From: an uncultured SAR86 cluster bacterium
Lineage (GTDB): Bacteria > Pseudomonadota > Gammaproteobacteria > Magnimaribacterales > D2472
Direction: 5' to 3'
NCBI GenBank assembly: GCA_902547295.1
Contig: CACCNJ010000002.1
Coordinates: forward strand, 62,001-126,000
DNA length: 64,000 bases
The translations under genes were made by a program, and so were the position numbers. The notes under the pieces are model-generated. The model ran no database searches and was not told where the DNA came from. It saw only the letters and a program-made list of their open reading frames with translations. How positions within the stretch are numbered: position 1 is the first letter of the stretch; the number at the start of each line of letters is the position of its first letter. Of this stretch, positions 27,630 to 36,543 are shown piece by piece.

Positions 27630-29209
27630 TCAACCTTTGGTGGTGTTGAAAATGTATGGTACGGAGCTGGTGAAGCAACTGTCCACTCAAGCCCTTTGGC
27701 GCCTTCCCAAACTTGATCTGTTGCCTTTTTGCCACCCATCACAGTCTTGATAACAATAAATAAAAACAGTAATTGAGAGAACCCAAATAGAAATGCTCCA
27801 ATACTAGAAACCATGTTCCAGTCAGCAAATATTAGAGCATAATCAGGGTATCTTCTTGGCATTCCAGCCAAACCAATAAAATGTTGTGGAAAGAATGTAA
27901 CGTTTACACCTATAAATGAAAGCCAAAAATGAAGTTTGCCGAGTCTTTCGTCATACATATTTCCAGACCATTTTGGAATCCAATAATAAACAGCGGCCAT
28001 GATAGAGAATATTGCTCCAGGAACCAAAACATAGTGAAAATGAGCAACAACAAAATATGTGTCATGATATTGGAAGTCAGCAGGAACAATAGCAAGCATC
28101 AATCCTGACAATCCTCCGATAGTAAATAAAACAACAAATGCAACTGCAAAAAGCATAGGCGTTTCAAATGTTAGAGATCCTCTAAACATAGTCGCTACCC
28201 AATTAAATACTTTTACACCAGTAGGCACCGCTATCAACATAGTTGCCCACATAAAAAATATTTCAGCTGCTAATGGCAGACCAACTGTAAACATGTGGTG
28301 AGCCCATACCACAAAAGAGAGGATTGCAATTGAAAGCATAGCCCAAACCATTGAAGAATAACCAAATAGTTGTTTCCTGGAAAAAGTCTCAATGATATGG
28401 GAGACAATTCCAAAGGCTGGCAGAATCATTATGTAAACCTCAGGATGGCCAAAGAACCAAAAAATATGTTGAAAGAGAACAGGATCTCCGCCACCAGCTG
28501 CATTGAAGAAACTTGTTCCAAAGTGGATGTCCATTAACATCATTGTTACTGCTCCGGCCAAAACAGGCATTACAGCTATTAACAAATATGCAGTTATTAG
28601 CCATGACCATACAAATAATGGCATTTTCATTAAGGTTACGCCTGGTGCTCTCATATTCATGATTGTTACAACCACATTAATTGCACCCATAATTGAAGAA
28701 GCTCCCATTATGTGAACAGAAAATATAAAAAACGTTACGCTTGGCGGTGCATATGTTGTTGAAAGTGGTGCATAAAATGTCCATCCAAAGTTAGGAGCTC
28801 CGCCCTCCATGAAAAGGGATGATAAAAGAATAAAGAAAGCAAAAGGCAATATCCAGAAACTCAAATTGTTCATTCTCGGTAATGCCATGTCTGGTGCCCC
28901 AATCATCATTGGAACCAACCAGTTAGCGAGTCCAACAAACGCCGGCATAACGCCACCAAATATCATGATCAAACCATGAAGCGTTATCATTTGGTTATAA
29001 AATTCAGGCTCAACTATTTGCATGCCAGGCTGGAAAAGCTCAGCTCTTATTATCATCGCCATTGCTCCGCCTATAAGGAACATTGCAAAACTAAACCATA
29101 AATATAGTGTTCCTATATCTTTATGATTAGTTGTGTATAACCATCTAGTGATTCCTTTTGCTGGGCCATGATCGTGATCGTCATGGTGATTCTCTATTAC
29201 TGCACTCAT
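27626..29209 (-). CDS. coxA: Cytochrome c oxidase subunit I (aa3)
   Basis: This is the catalytic subunit with haem a, haem a3 and CuB, reducing oxygen to water and pumping protons. The 527-residue protein has twelve transmembrane helices. The haem a ligand lies in MITLHGLIMIF, the CuB His and crosslinked Tyr in FFGHPEVYIMILP, the other CuB histidines in VWAHHMFTVG, and the haem a3/haem a ligands in VVAHFHYVLVPG. The glutamate before the His-Tyr motif marks the D-channel A1 type typical of mitochondria-like oxidases. It lies between coxB and ctaG. Confidence 0.98.
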   Translation of the reverse strand: MSAVIENHHDDHDHGPAKGITRWLYTTNHKDIGTLYLWFSFAMFLIGGAMAMIIRAELFQPGMQIVEPEFYNQMITLHGLIMIFGGVMPAFVGLANWLVPMMIGAPDMALPRMNNLSFWILPFAFFILLSSLFMEGGAPNFGWTFYAPLSTTYAPPSVTFFIFSVHIMGASSIMGAINVVVTIMNMRAPGVTLMKMPLFVWSWLITAYLLIAVMPVLAGAVTMMLMDIHFGTSFFNAAGGGDPVLFQHIFWFFGHPEVYIMILPAFGIVSHIIETFSRKQLFGYSSMVWAMLSIAILSFVVWAHHMFTVGLPLAAEIFFMWATMLIAVPTGVKVFNWVATMFRGSLTFETPMLFAVAFVVLFTIGGLSGLMLAIVPADFQYHDTYFVVAHFHYVLVPGAIFSIMAAVYYWIPKWSGNMYDERLGKLHFWLSFIGVNVTFFPQHFIGLAGMPRRYPDYALIFADWNMVSSIGAFLFGFSQLLFLFIVIKTVMGGKKATDQVWEGAKGLEWTVASPAPYHTFSTPPKVD

Positions 29210-29223
29210 AATATTTTCCTATA

Positions 29224-30375
29224 TTAAATCTTTGGTTCCTTATAATCCACGATATCTTTGGGTATTACGATTTCTCCATCTCCCTTCTCAGCGTTACCCC
29301 ATGATTGTCTTGTGTAAGTAATTACTGCCGCAAGTTCAACCTCTGAAAGATAGCTAAATGAATTCATGGCTGCTCCTTGAACACCTTCCATGAGAATTTC
29401 AATATTTCTATCTTTGTTATTCATGACGATGTCACTTCCTGCAAGCGCCGGAAATATTCCAGATATGCCTTGACCAGATGTTTGATGACAAGCAACACAA
29501 TTTACTTCATAAATGCTTTCACCTCTTTCAACCAACTCAGCAGCCGTCCACTCTTTTGTTGTTAACTCAGCTAATTTGATTGCTTCTTGTTTTTTAGCAA
29601 AAACCCATTCGTCATATTCAGCTTGTTCAACAACTTTTACAACTATTGGCATGAAGCCGTGATTTTTTCCACACAACTCGGTGCACTTGCCTCTGTAGAT
29701 TCCAGGTTCGTCGACAATAGTCCAAGCTGTGTTTACAAATCCAGGTATTGCATCTTGTTTAATTGCAAATGCAGGCAACCACCATGAATGAATTACATCA
29801 TTAGCTGTTATTAAAAATCTTACTTTCTTGCCAGCAGGAATTACAACCATCTCATCAACTTCTTGTAAGTAATTTTCTCCCTTAGGAACTAGGTTGTATA
29901 TTTCATCCAAATCAGTTGATAGGTTCGAAAAGAAGCTTACATCGTCCTCAAGATATCTGTATTGCCATTTCCACTGATATCCAGTTACTTGAATATTGAT
30001 ATCGCCTGCCTCATCATCATAAATTTTGACAAGCGTTTTTGATGCTGGAACAGCCATAGCTATCAGGATCAAAAATGGAATAATGGTCCAAGCTATTTCA
30101 AGCTTATGATTTTCATGAAACCTAGCAGGTACTGGATTCTTTTTCTTTGTATGAGCCCACATCGAGTAGAACATAACGCTGAAAACTATGACTCCGATTG
30201 CAACACATATCCAAAAAATTAGCATGTGTAACTCAAAAACTTCGTTACTTATATCGGTACTACCTCTAGTCATATTTAATGCAAACCAATCAGCTTGCAT
30301 AAATGGTGAAACTAGCAAAAGTAAAGCTATAAGAAAGGTATTTCTCTTTAAAAAGCTAAGAAGATTAAATAACAT
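29224..30375 (-). CDS. coxB: Cytochrome c oxidase subunit II fused to cytochrome c
   Basis: This subunit takes electrons from cytochrome c through the CuA centre. Of its 383 residues, the N-terminus has a signal/anchor and two transmembrane helices (about 50-70 and 94-112). The CuA domain has H196, then C231, C235, H239 and M242 in CTELCGKNHGFM. A C-terminal cytochrome c domain with C293-x-x-C296-H297 is fused to it, making a caa3-type subunit as in Pseudomonas. It is the first gene of the cox operon. Cytochrome c4 and the blue copper protein elsewhere in the window are possible donors. Confidence 0.97.
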   Translation of the reverse strand: MLFNLLSFLKRNTFLIALLLLVSPFMQADWFALNMTRGSTDISNEVFELHMLIFWICVAIGVIVFSVMFYSMWAHTKKKNPVPARFHENHKLEIAWTIIPFLILIAMAVPASKTLVKIYDDEAGDINIQVTGYQWKWQYRYLEDDVSFFSNLSTDLDEIYNLVPKGENYLQEVDEMVVIPAGKKVRFLITANDVIHSWWLPAFAIKQDAIPGFVNTAWTIVDEPGIYRGKCTELCGKNHGFMPIVVKVVEQAEYDEWVFAKKQEAIKLAELTTKEWTAAELVERGESIYEVNCVACHQTSGQGISGIFPALAGSDIVMNNKDRNIEILMEGVQGAAMNSFSYLSEVELAAVITYTRQSWGNAEKGDGEIVIPKDIVDYKEPKI

Positions 30376-30425
30376 TATCCGCCCAAATAAGTGTGTCTTA
30401 TAATAATAAAATTTAGTTATAGTAC

Positions 30426-30455
30426 ATTATAAGCTATTTATATATATACAACCAA
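30426..30455 (-). promoter_or_regulatory. Putative promoter of the cox operon
   Basis: On the minus strand a perfect TATAAT (30431-30426) has TTGGTT 18 bases upstream (30455-30450). It lies about 50 bases before the coxB start. Sigma-70-like match by eye only. Confidence 0.4.
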
Positions 30456-30456
30456 G

Positions 30457-30479
30457 TAAAAAAGCACTTTTTTGTGCTA
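30457..30479 (-). terminator. Intrinsic terminator of the purE-yheV operon
   Basis: Read on the minus strand, AGCAC and GTGCT form a 5-bp stem around an A6 loop, directly followed by six T residues. It lies about 30 bases after the yheV stop and just upstream of the cox promoter, where a terminator is needed to separate two same-strand operons. It is the clearest terminator in the window. Confidence 0.6.
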
Positions 30480-30508
30480 CGTATGATATATGTTTGAGGG
30501 TTTAATTT

Positions 30509-30721
30509 CTATCGATTTTCTTCCCTATTTTTTTTAAAATCTTCTAAATTGACCACCTTAATTTCATTGATGTTATCTTTAGATTTTTCTTTAGGTCTTT
30601 TTTCAACAAAATCACAATTAACACAATAAATTTCATCATCTGCAGGGTTAAGAGCAATAGTATCTTGTGATTTACATTCAGGACAGATTGCTCCAGCTAT
30701 GAATTGTACAAATCGTTTCAT
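30509..30721 (-). CDS. yheV: YheV family zinc-ribbon protein
   Basis: A 70-residue protein has two CxxC pairs (C13/C16 and C33/C36), forming a likely zinc ribbon, followed by a charged tail. The opening RFVQFIAGAICPECKSQD closely resembles E. coli YheV (RFIAGAKCPACQAQD), a DUF2387 protein of unknown function. The gene overlaps the aroE stop by 4 bases and is the last in the minus-strand purE-tsaC-hemF-aroE group, ending just before a terminator. A nucleic-acid or metal-binding role is a guess. Confidence 0.82.
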   Translation of the reverse strand: MKRFVQFIAGAICPECKSQDTIALNPADDEIYCVNCDFVEKRPKEKSKDNINEIKVVNLEDFKKNREENR

Positions 30722-31536
30722 TCTCTCATTTCCTCAAGATCACTAATAACACTATCTGTTTCAGGAAATACATCAAACCATTTTTCAAAAGAGAATGCTG
30801 CTTGATACACGAGCATCCCTATGCCATCAAATACATGTTTAGAATTTTCACTAGCCCATTTACAAAAAGGCGTTTCAGTTAAAGAATAATTCAAATCATA
30901 AAAGTAAGTATTAGAATTTGTAAAGATTTCTTCTATTGGCTTAAATTCGCCTGTTAATCCTGCTGATGATCCATTTATAACAACATCGAAAGCAGAATTT
31001 TGTTCTTCATGAAATAAGTCTATTTTTCCCATATTAGAAAATTTTCTAATCAGCCTATTTGCTTTTTCTTCAGTTCTATTAAATAAGGTAATACTTTTAG
31101 TGCTGCTTTTAACGACTCTATACAATACACTTTCTATAGCTGCTCCGGCTCCAATCATCAGAACTTTCTTATTTTTTAAATCAAAGCCTTTTGAATTAAT
31201 ATCGTTAATGAAGCCTTTGCCGTCAGTTGAATATAGTGAAAGTTCTCCATTTGATTTAACCAGTGTATTTACTGCATTTATATATTTAGCTTCTGATGAG
31301 ATATTTCCATTAAGATTGGCAGCATTTTTTTTATATGGAAGAGTTACATTTAATCCTTTTGAATCTTTATCAGAGAAAAATTCTTTTATGAAGATTTCAA
31401 AATCAGACTCATCTACTTTATAGGGCAAATACTCAATATTAATATTTTCATTCCTTGAAAATCTTGAGTGTATAAACGGAGATAATGAATGCTCAATAGG
31501 CCGCCCAACAACACCAAGTTTGTATTTTTTATTCAT
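30718..31536 (-). CDS. aroE: Shikimate dehydrogenase
   Basis: The enzyme reduces 3-dehydroshikimate to shikimate with NADPH in aromatic amino acid synthesis. The 272-residue protein shows GRPIEHSLSPFIHSRF near 11-26, the catalytic lysine in LNVTLPYKK near 78-86, the NADP-binding GAGAAIESVL near 128-137 with NRTEEKA after it, and VVINGSSAGL near 184. The start overlaps hemF by 8 bases. The order tsaC, hemF, aroE is as in Pseudomonas. Confidence 0.94.
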   Translation of the reverse strand: MNKKYKLGVVGRPIEHSLSPFIHSRFSRNENINIEYLPYKVDESDFEIFIKEFFSDKDSKGLNVTLPYKKNAANLNGNISSEAKYINAVNTLVKSNGELSLYSTDGKGFINDINSKGFDLKNKKVLMIGAGAAIESVLYRVVKSSTKSITLFNRTEEKANRLIRKFSNMGKIDLFHEEQNSAFDVVINGSSAGLTGEFKPIEEIFTNSNTYFYDLNYSLTETPFCKWASENSKHVFDGIGMLVYQAAFSFEKWFDVFPETDSVISDLEEMRE

Positions 31537-32434
31537 TCCAATTTCTATTAAGATTTTTAAGTAGAGCTCTTTCCATTAATTTGTATTTTTTATTTTTTTT
31601 ATACTTCCATTTAACCTCTGTTGGAAGTGAAGCTAAGATTGATTCAATTCTTCCGTTTGATTGAAGCCCAAATGACGTTCCTCTGTCATATATTAGATTA
31701 AATTCAGCATATCTTCCTCTCCTAATTAGCTGAAAATCTTTCTCATCTGAGGAATACTTTATTTTCTTTCTTTTAGTAACAATATCTAAATATGAATTTA
31801 AATAGGTGCTTGCAATAGAATTTAGCATTTTCAAACTATCGTCTAAGCTTAAGCTAGATAGATTATCAAAAAAGATACCTCCAACACCCCTTCTTTCTTT
31901 TCTATGAGGTATATAAAAATATTTATTACAATTCTCAGAAAATGACCTATAAAAATTTTTGTTATATTTATCAAGGGTTTCTTTTGCTGAGTTATGCCAA
32001 TTAATATTGTCTTCTGAAAAAGATAAATAAGGCGTTAAATCATACCCGCCTCCAATCCACCAATCTTTTATGTTTTTATTTTTGTCTAATATTCCGAATA
32101 GACGAACATTCATATGACTAGTTGGAACATATGGATTTTTTGGGTGAGAGATCACAGAAACACCCATGGCTTGATAGCCATGATCAATTTTTTTGGCTAA
32201 TTTTTTTCCAAGTGCGCTTGTAGGCATATTTTTACCATATATTGACGAGAAATTTACAGCACAATTATCAAAGAAATTACCATTAGATATTACGAAGGTT
32301 TTCCCTCCACCACCCTCAGGTCTTTTCCATGCATCAGATGAAATTTCTGCAGAAGATGAACCCTCTAGAAGTTTAAAATTTTTAATGATTAATGATTGAA
32401 TTTTTTTAAAAGATTTTTCTAAATTTATTAACAT
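31529..32434 (-). CDS. hemF: Oxygen-dependent coproporphyrinogen III oxidase
   Basis: The enzyme oxidatively decarboxylates coproporphyrinogen III to protoporphyrinogen IX using oxygen. The 301-residue protein carries the family signatures: GGGGKTFVISNG near 36-47, HMNVRLFG near 107-114, WIGGGYDLTPYL near 126-137, HRKERRGVGGIFFDNLS near 177-193 and RRGRYAEFNLIYDRGTSFGL near 238-257. It lies two bases after the tsaC stop and supplies haem to the oxidase and cytochromes encoded nearby, though on a separate transcript. Confidence 0.96.
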   Translation of the reverse strand: MLINLEKSFKKIQSLIIKNFKLLEGSSSAEISSDAWKRPEGGGGKTFVISNGNFFDNCAVNFSSIYGKNMPTSALGKKLAKKIDHGYQAMGVSVISHPKNPYVPTSHMNVRLFGILDKNKNIKDWWIGGGYDLTPYLSFSEDNINWHNSAKETLDKYNKNFYRSFSENCNKYFYIPHRKERRGVGGIFFDNLSSLSLDDSLKMLNSIASTYLNSYLDIVTKRKKIKYSSDEKDFQLIRRGRYAEFNLIYDRGTSFGLQSNGRIESILASLPTEVKWKYKKNKKYKLMERALLKNLNRNWNE

Positions 32435-32435
32435 A

Positions 32436-32996
32436 TTATTCTCTAATAATTGCTCTAGATTCTAAATCAATAATAGTTGAAGGACTTTTATTATTACCTA
32501 ATATTTCATCATAATATGCCATCTCTTCGTATTCAAAATAATTCATAATTTGGTTTGGATCATTAATATTTTCTTCACCAGATATGTTCGCTGATGTTGA
32601 AACAATAAAGCCAGAAAAACTTTCAAATAGATGTCTTATAGGTAAGTGATTACTCACTCTTAATGCTATTTTACCAGATGCATTTTTTAAATGAGGTGGG
32701 AGTTTTTCATTATATTTTATTAAGAAAGTATATGGTCCAGGCCAATGTTTATTTAAAAAAGTTTTATCTTCCGCATTTATTTCTTCTAAATATTTTTCAA
32801 ATGATTGGAGTGATTTTACAAGCAAAATAAAGTTCTTTTTTTTATCTCTTTTTTTTATCTTAAAAATAAGATTCACTGCTTCTTCATTCAATGCATCACA
32901 ACCCAAACCCCAAATTGATTCAGTTGGATGAGCTAGAATTTTTCCGGCATTTAACCACTCAACAGATGAGTTGATATTTAAAGAATTATTTTTCAA
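32436..32996 (-). CDS. tsaC: Threonylcarbamoyl-AMP synthase (TsaC/YrdC)
   Basis: The enzyme makes threonylcarbamoyl-AMP from threonine, bicarbonate and ATP for the t6A37 modification of tRNAs. The 186-residue single-domain form matches TsaC rather than the longer Sua5. Key segments are HPTESIWGLGCDALNEEA near 22-39, KKRDKKKNFILLV near 47-59, WPGPYTFLI near 84-92 and the SANISGEE ATP-binding region near 134-141. It lies directly after purE (stop and start adjacent) and two bases before hemF. Confidence 0.93.
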   Translation of the reverse strand: MKNNSLNINSSVEWLNAGKILAHPTESIWGLGCDALNEEAVNLIFKIKKRDKKKNFILLVKSLQSFEKYLEEINAEDKTFLNKHWPGPYTFLIKYNEKLPPHLKNASGKIALRVSNHLPIRHLFESFSGFIVSTSANISGEENINDPNQIMNYFEYEEMAYYDEILGNNKSPSTIIDLESRAIIRE

Positions 32997-33497
32997 TTAT
33001 GAATTAAGTTTTTTGTCTTTTTCTAAAACTTCAGATCTCATTTTTTGTTTATATTCAACCAGCTTGTGTGCAAGATCATCATCACTAGTTGCAAGAATTT
33101 GAACTGCAAGTATTGCACTGTTTTTTGCCCCACTTTTTCCAACAGCTACTGTTGCAACAGGAACACCCGGTGGCATCATAGCAGTGGATAGCAAGGAATC
33201 AATTCCACCCATGCCACCTGATTCTATTGGAATACCTATTACTGGTTTTGTTGAGTGAGCTGCAACCGCTCCGGCAAGATGAGCTGCCATACCAGCCGCT
33301 GCTATAAAAACCTTACATCCGTTTTCCTCAGAGTTTTTTATTAGCTCCATTACATCATGCGGCGTTCTATGAGCAGACATGACGTTTTTGGTATATTTAA
33401 CACCAAAATCATCTAATATTAAAAAACTTGCCTCTACAACAGGTAGGTCTGAGTCAGAACCCATTATAATTGCTACTTGAACTGTTTCATTTGTCAT
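32997..33497 (-). CDS. purE: N5-carboxyaminoimidazole ribonucleotide mutase
   Basis: This purine-biosynthesis enzyme moves the carboxyl group of N5-CAIR to give CAIR. The 166-residue protein has IMGSDSDLPVVE near 11-22, SAHRTPHDV near 42-50 with the catalytic His, and AGMAAHLAGAVAAHS near 68-82, all typical of class I PurE. It heads the minus-strand operon and is divergent from def across 65 bases. No purK is adjacent, unlike the usual purEK pair. Confidence 0.96.
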   Translation of the reverse strand: MTNETVQVAIIMGSDSDLPVVEASFLILDDFGVKYTKNVMSAHRTPHDVMELIKNSEENGCKVFIAAAGMAAHLAGAVAAHSTKPVIGIPIESGGMGGIDSLLSTAMMPPGVPVATVAVGKSGAKNSAILAVQILATSDDDLAHKLVEYKQKMRSEVLEKDKKLNS

Positions 33498-33523
33498 ATT
33501 TATGTACTCTTAGATTGTTAACT

Positions 33524-33535
33524 GGATTATAATCC
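33524..33535. promoter_or_regulatory. Palindromic TATAAT between divergent purE and def
   Basis: GGATTATAATCC is a perfect 12-bp palindrome that presents TATAAT on both strands in the 65-base divergent spacer. A second TATAAT follows at 33542-33547. It could provide minus-10 elements for one or both genes, but no good minus-35 partner is seen. Confidence 0.35.
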
Positions 33536-33562
33536 CGAAATTATAATAAAAAAAAAGAGAGA

Positions 33563-34072
33563 ATGGCTAATAAATTAAAAATTTTAATATTTCCTGACCC
33601 TAGATTAAGAAAAGTTGCTGAAAAAGTTGTTAAATTCGACAAATGTCTAGAAAAATTAGCTTCTGATATGCTTGATACTATGTACGAGGCTAATGGAATA
33701 GGTTTAGCAGCAACTCAGGTCGATCATCACATTAGATTAATTGTTATGGATTTATCTGAAGCCAGAAATGAACCAAGAGTATTTATAAATCCAAGCTACA
33801 AGATTCTTGAAGGTTACAAAATGTTTGACTATGAAGAAGGGTGCTTGTCAATTCCTGGATTTAACGAGGTCATAACGAGGCCTGATAAAATAGAGCTTTC
33901 ATGGCAGGATTTAAAGGGTAAAACACATGTGGATACCCCTGAAGGCCTATTAACTGTGTGTATACAGCATGAAATTGATCATTTAGAGGGTAAATTAATG
34001 GTTGACTATGTCAGTGCTTTAAAAAGAGATCGCGTAAGATCAAAACTTTTAAAAGAATTTAAAAGAAATTAA
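33563..34072 (+). CDS. def: Peptide deformylase
   Basis: The enzyme removes the N-terminal formyl group from nascent proteins using a metal ion. The three motifs are complete in 169 residues: GIGLAATQVD near 46-55, EEGCLSIPG near 91-99 (metal cysteine) and QHEIDHLEGKL near 134-144 (metal histidines and catalytic Glu). A purine-rich AGAGAGA precedes the ATG. fmt, which adds the formyl group to initiator tRNA, follows after 136 bases, the usual pairing. Confidence 0.97.
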   Translation: MANKLKILIFPDPRLRKVAEKVVKFDKCLEKLASDMLDTMYEANGIGLAATQVDHHIRLIVMDLSEARNEPRVFINPSYKILEGYKMFDYEEGCLSIPGFNEVITRPDKIELSWQDLKGKTHVDTPEGLLTVCIQHEIDHLEGKLMVDYVSALKRDRVRSKLLKEFKRN

Positions 34073-34208
34073 GTGATTATAGATGTGAATATAATTTGTT
34101 TATTTACAGAAAACTCTTATAAATTAGATAAATCTATAAATTATTTATCTAATGAATCAAATAAAACATTAAAAAAGAACTAATTAAATACTTTAACAAG
34201 ATGGTGAT
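34073..34208 (+). other. Spacer between def and fmt with an AT-rich hairpin
   Basis: The 136-base spacer holds a perfect 11-bp inverted repeat, ATTAGATAAAT at 34123-34133 and ATTTATCTAAT at 34143-34153, with a 9-base loop. No T-run follows. A GTG-started 36-codon frame (34073-34183) is open but has no ribosome binding site of its own and no recognisable product, so I do not call it a gene. Confidence 0.5.
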
Positions 34209-35129
34209 ATGAATATTTTATTTGCTGGAAGTCCTAAAAGTTCCTCTAAAATTTTAGAGTCTTTGTATAATGAATCAAATATAAACATTAAAGCAGTTAT
34301 TACTCAGCCAGACAAAAAAGGAAAGAGAGGGAATAAACTTATTGAGTCTGCCGTAGCGAGTAAAGCAAAATCTTTAAATATTAAAACCTTTAAACCAGAA
34401 CATTTAAATAACGATAGCTTGAAAGCTGAACTTTCATTGCTAAAGGTTGAATTTCTAATTGTTGTAGCTTATGGAAAGCTTATACCCGATTGGTTATTAA
34501 ATTTACCGACAGTTTCTCCAATTAACATTCATTTTTCTATCTTGCCAAAATATAGAGGAGCGTCACCAATACAATCGTCAATTTTAAATGGCGAAACTTC
34601 TACTGGAATATCAATAATCAAAATAAATAGTAAACTTGACTCAGGTGACATCTATTCGGTCTTTGAACAAAATATTAATGAAAATGACGATAAAATTTCA
34701 CTTGAAAAAAAATTAACTGAATTATGTAATGTGAATCTATTTAATATTCTTAAAAAAATTAATTCAAATGAATTGATTGCTTCATCTCAAGATCATTCAA
34801 AAGCGACTTATTGCAATAAAGTTGCAAAGCATGAATCAGAAATAAATTTTAATGATTGCAGCAAAGATATTATTAATAAATATAGAGCATATATTGAATG
34901 GCCAGGCATATTTTTCAAATACAAAAATAAGGTTATTAAAATACATAAAATTCAAAAAACTAACGAAAATAGTAGTGATGTTCCTGGGACTATCCATAAA
35001 ATTGAAAAGACAGGATTGTACATAAATACAAGTGATAAGGTAGTAGTGATTACTTACTTACAATTCCAAAACAAGAATATTATTTCATCAAATGATCTTT
35101 ATAATTCACATAGAGAATTTTTTTCATAA
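34209..35129 (+). CDS. fmt: Methionyl-tRNA formyltransferase
   Basis: The enzyme formylates initiator Met-tRNA with 10-formyl-tetrahydrofolate. The 306-residue protein has the N-terminal formyltransferase domain with LFAGSPKSS near 4-12, the catalytic region INIHFSILPKYRGASPIQ near 106-123 (Asn and His) and the Asp in SKLDSGDIYS near 138-147, followed by a C-terminal OB-like tRNA-binding domain. A GATGGTGAT ribosome-binding stretch precedes the ATG. In E. coli and Pseudomonas rsmB separates fmt from trkA; here trkA follows after 58 bases and rsmB is missing. Confidence 0.95.
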   Translation: MNILFAGSPKSSSKILESLYNESNINIKAVITQPDKKGKRGNKLIESAVASKAKSLNIKTFKPEHLNNDSLKAELSLLKVEFLIVVAYGKLIPDWLLNLPTVSPINIHFSILPKYRGASPIQSSILNGETSTGISIIKINSKLDSGDIYSVFEQNINENDDKISLEKKLTELCNVNLFNILKKINSNELIASSQDHSKATYCNKVAKHESEINFNDCSKDIINKYRAYIEWPGIFFKYKNKVIKIHKIQKTNENSSDVPGTIHKIEKTGLYINTSDKVVVITYLQFQNKNIISSNDLYNSHREFFS

Positions 35130-35187
35130 AAAATAAATTTATACGATAAGTCTTGCTTTATTTAAAAAGAGGTTTAATTTACACACT

Positions 35188-36543
35188 ATGAAAGTACTAA
35201 TTTTAGGTGCTGGTCGAGTTGGTGGAAGTCTTGCCACTGCATTAGTAAACAATAACTATGATGTTTCAATTGTTGATTTTGATAAATCTTCTCTTACTGC
35301 ATTAGAGGATAAGTTGGATATTTTGACAGTAGAGGGACATGCTTCACACCCTCTTTCAATAAAGAAAGCTGGTGCTGACGAATCTACAACTGTAATTGCA
35401 GTTACCTCAAATGATGAAGTAAATTTAATTGCTTGTCAGATAGCAAAAAATAGTTTTAATGTGAAGAAAACAATATGTAGATTGTCAGAAGACACTTATT
35501 CTGAAAACTTAGGTATATTTGGTGCTGACATTGTCGACATTGTTATTAGCCCTGAAGAAGAGGTTATGAACCATCTTAAAGAGCTCATAAAACACCCTGG
35601 GACAGAACAAATAGAAAAATTTGCTGACGGAAAAGTAAATCTTGTCAGTGTGAAGGCAAAAAAGAAGGGCAAGCTTGTTGGGAGAGAGCTAAAGGGCATT
35701 AAAGATGACATGCCAGATGCAAATGCTTTTGTTGCATCCATTTATAGAAAAGGAAAGCCCTTTATCCCTTCCGGTGAAACTATTATAAAAGAAGGTGATG
35801 AGGTCTATTTTGTATCCTCTGTTTCAAATATTGATCAAATTGTTAATGAATTTAGAGATAAGGTCGATGTTTATTCTAGGATAATGATTGTTGGAGGGGG
35901 AAAGATAGGATATTCATTAGCAAAAGAACTAGAAAATGATTACAAGATAAAATTAGTTGATTCAAATAAACAAAAATGTAAAGAATTATCAAAGAAACTT
36001 GATAAAACAATAGTCCTAAGTGGATCAGCAACTGATGAGGACCTCCTTAAAAGCGAAAATATATCAAATATTGATATTTTTTGTGCTCTAACTGACGATG
36101 ATGAGACAAACTTAATGTCTTCCCTTCTCGCTAAAAAAATGGGGGCAAAAAAAACAATGATTATTTTAAATAATCCATCATATCTTGGTTTAGTACCAGG
36201 CTTTATTGACATATATATAGCACCCTACAGGCTAACCGTTTCTTCAGTACTTCAAGACCTTAGAGAAAGTGATGTTACTCAAGATGTATTATTAAAAATG
36301 GATACTGGGGCAGAAGCAATTGAAGGTGTTGTTCATGCAAATGAATTTACATCTAATTTATTTGGGAAGTCAGTAAAAGAAATACCCTTGCCTGAGGGTG
36401 CTTCAATTGGCGCAGTCGTAAGACATGGTGATCTAATAATGCCCGATTCTAATGTTGAGCTCTGCTTAAATGATCACTTAATTATATTTCTAGCAAATAG
36501 AGACATGGTTTCTGACATCGAGGTTTTATTTAAAACACAATAA
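35188..36543 (+). CDS. trkA: Trk potassium uptake protein TrkA
   Basis: TrkA is the cytosolic NAD(H)-binding gating subunit of the Trk potassium transporter. The 451 residues form the expected tandem of two RCK units: a Rossmann domain starting MKVLILGAGRVGGSLA, a TrkA-C domain about 140-220, a second Rossmann domain with MIVGGGKIGYSLAKEL near 232-247, and a final TrkA-C domain. The stop overlaps the trkH start by one base, so channel and regulator are translationally coupled. The context fmt-trkA is as in Pseudomonas apart from the missing rsmB. Confidence 0.96.
   Translation: MKVLILGAGRVGGSLATALVNNNYDVSIVDFDKSSLTALEDKLDILTVEGHASHPLSIKKAGADESTTVIAVTSNDEVNLIACQIAKNSFNVKKTICRLSEDTYSENLGIFGADIVDIVISPEEEVMNHLKELIKHPGTEQIEKFADGKVNLVSVKAKKKGKLVGRELKGIKDDMPDANAFVASIYRKGKPFIPSGETIIKEGDEVYFVSSVSNIDQIVNEFRDKVDVYSRIMIVGGGKIGYSLAKELENDYKIKLVDSNKQKCKELSKKLDKTIVLSGSATDEDLLKSENISNIDIFCALTDDDETNLMSSLLAKKMGAKKTMIILNNPSYLGLVPGFIDIYIAPYRLTVSSVLQDLRESDVTQDVLLKMDTGAEAIEGVVHANEFTSNLFGKSVKEIPLPEGASIGAVVRHGDLIMPDSNVELCLNDHLIIFLANRDMVSDIEVLFKTQ

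Noticed and set aside
34073-34183. GTG-started 36-codon open frame after def
   Set aside because: It has no Shine-Dalgarno sequence, no recognisable product and low-complexity AT-driven composition; it is more likely spacer.
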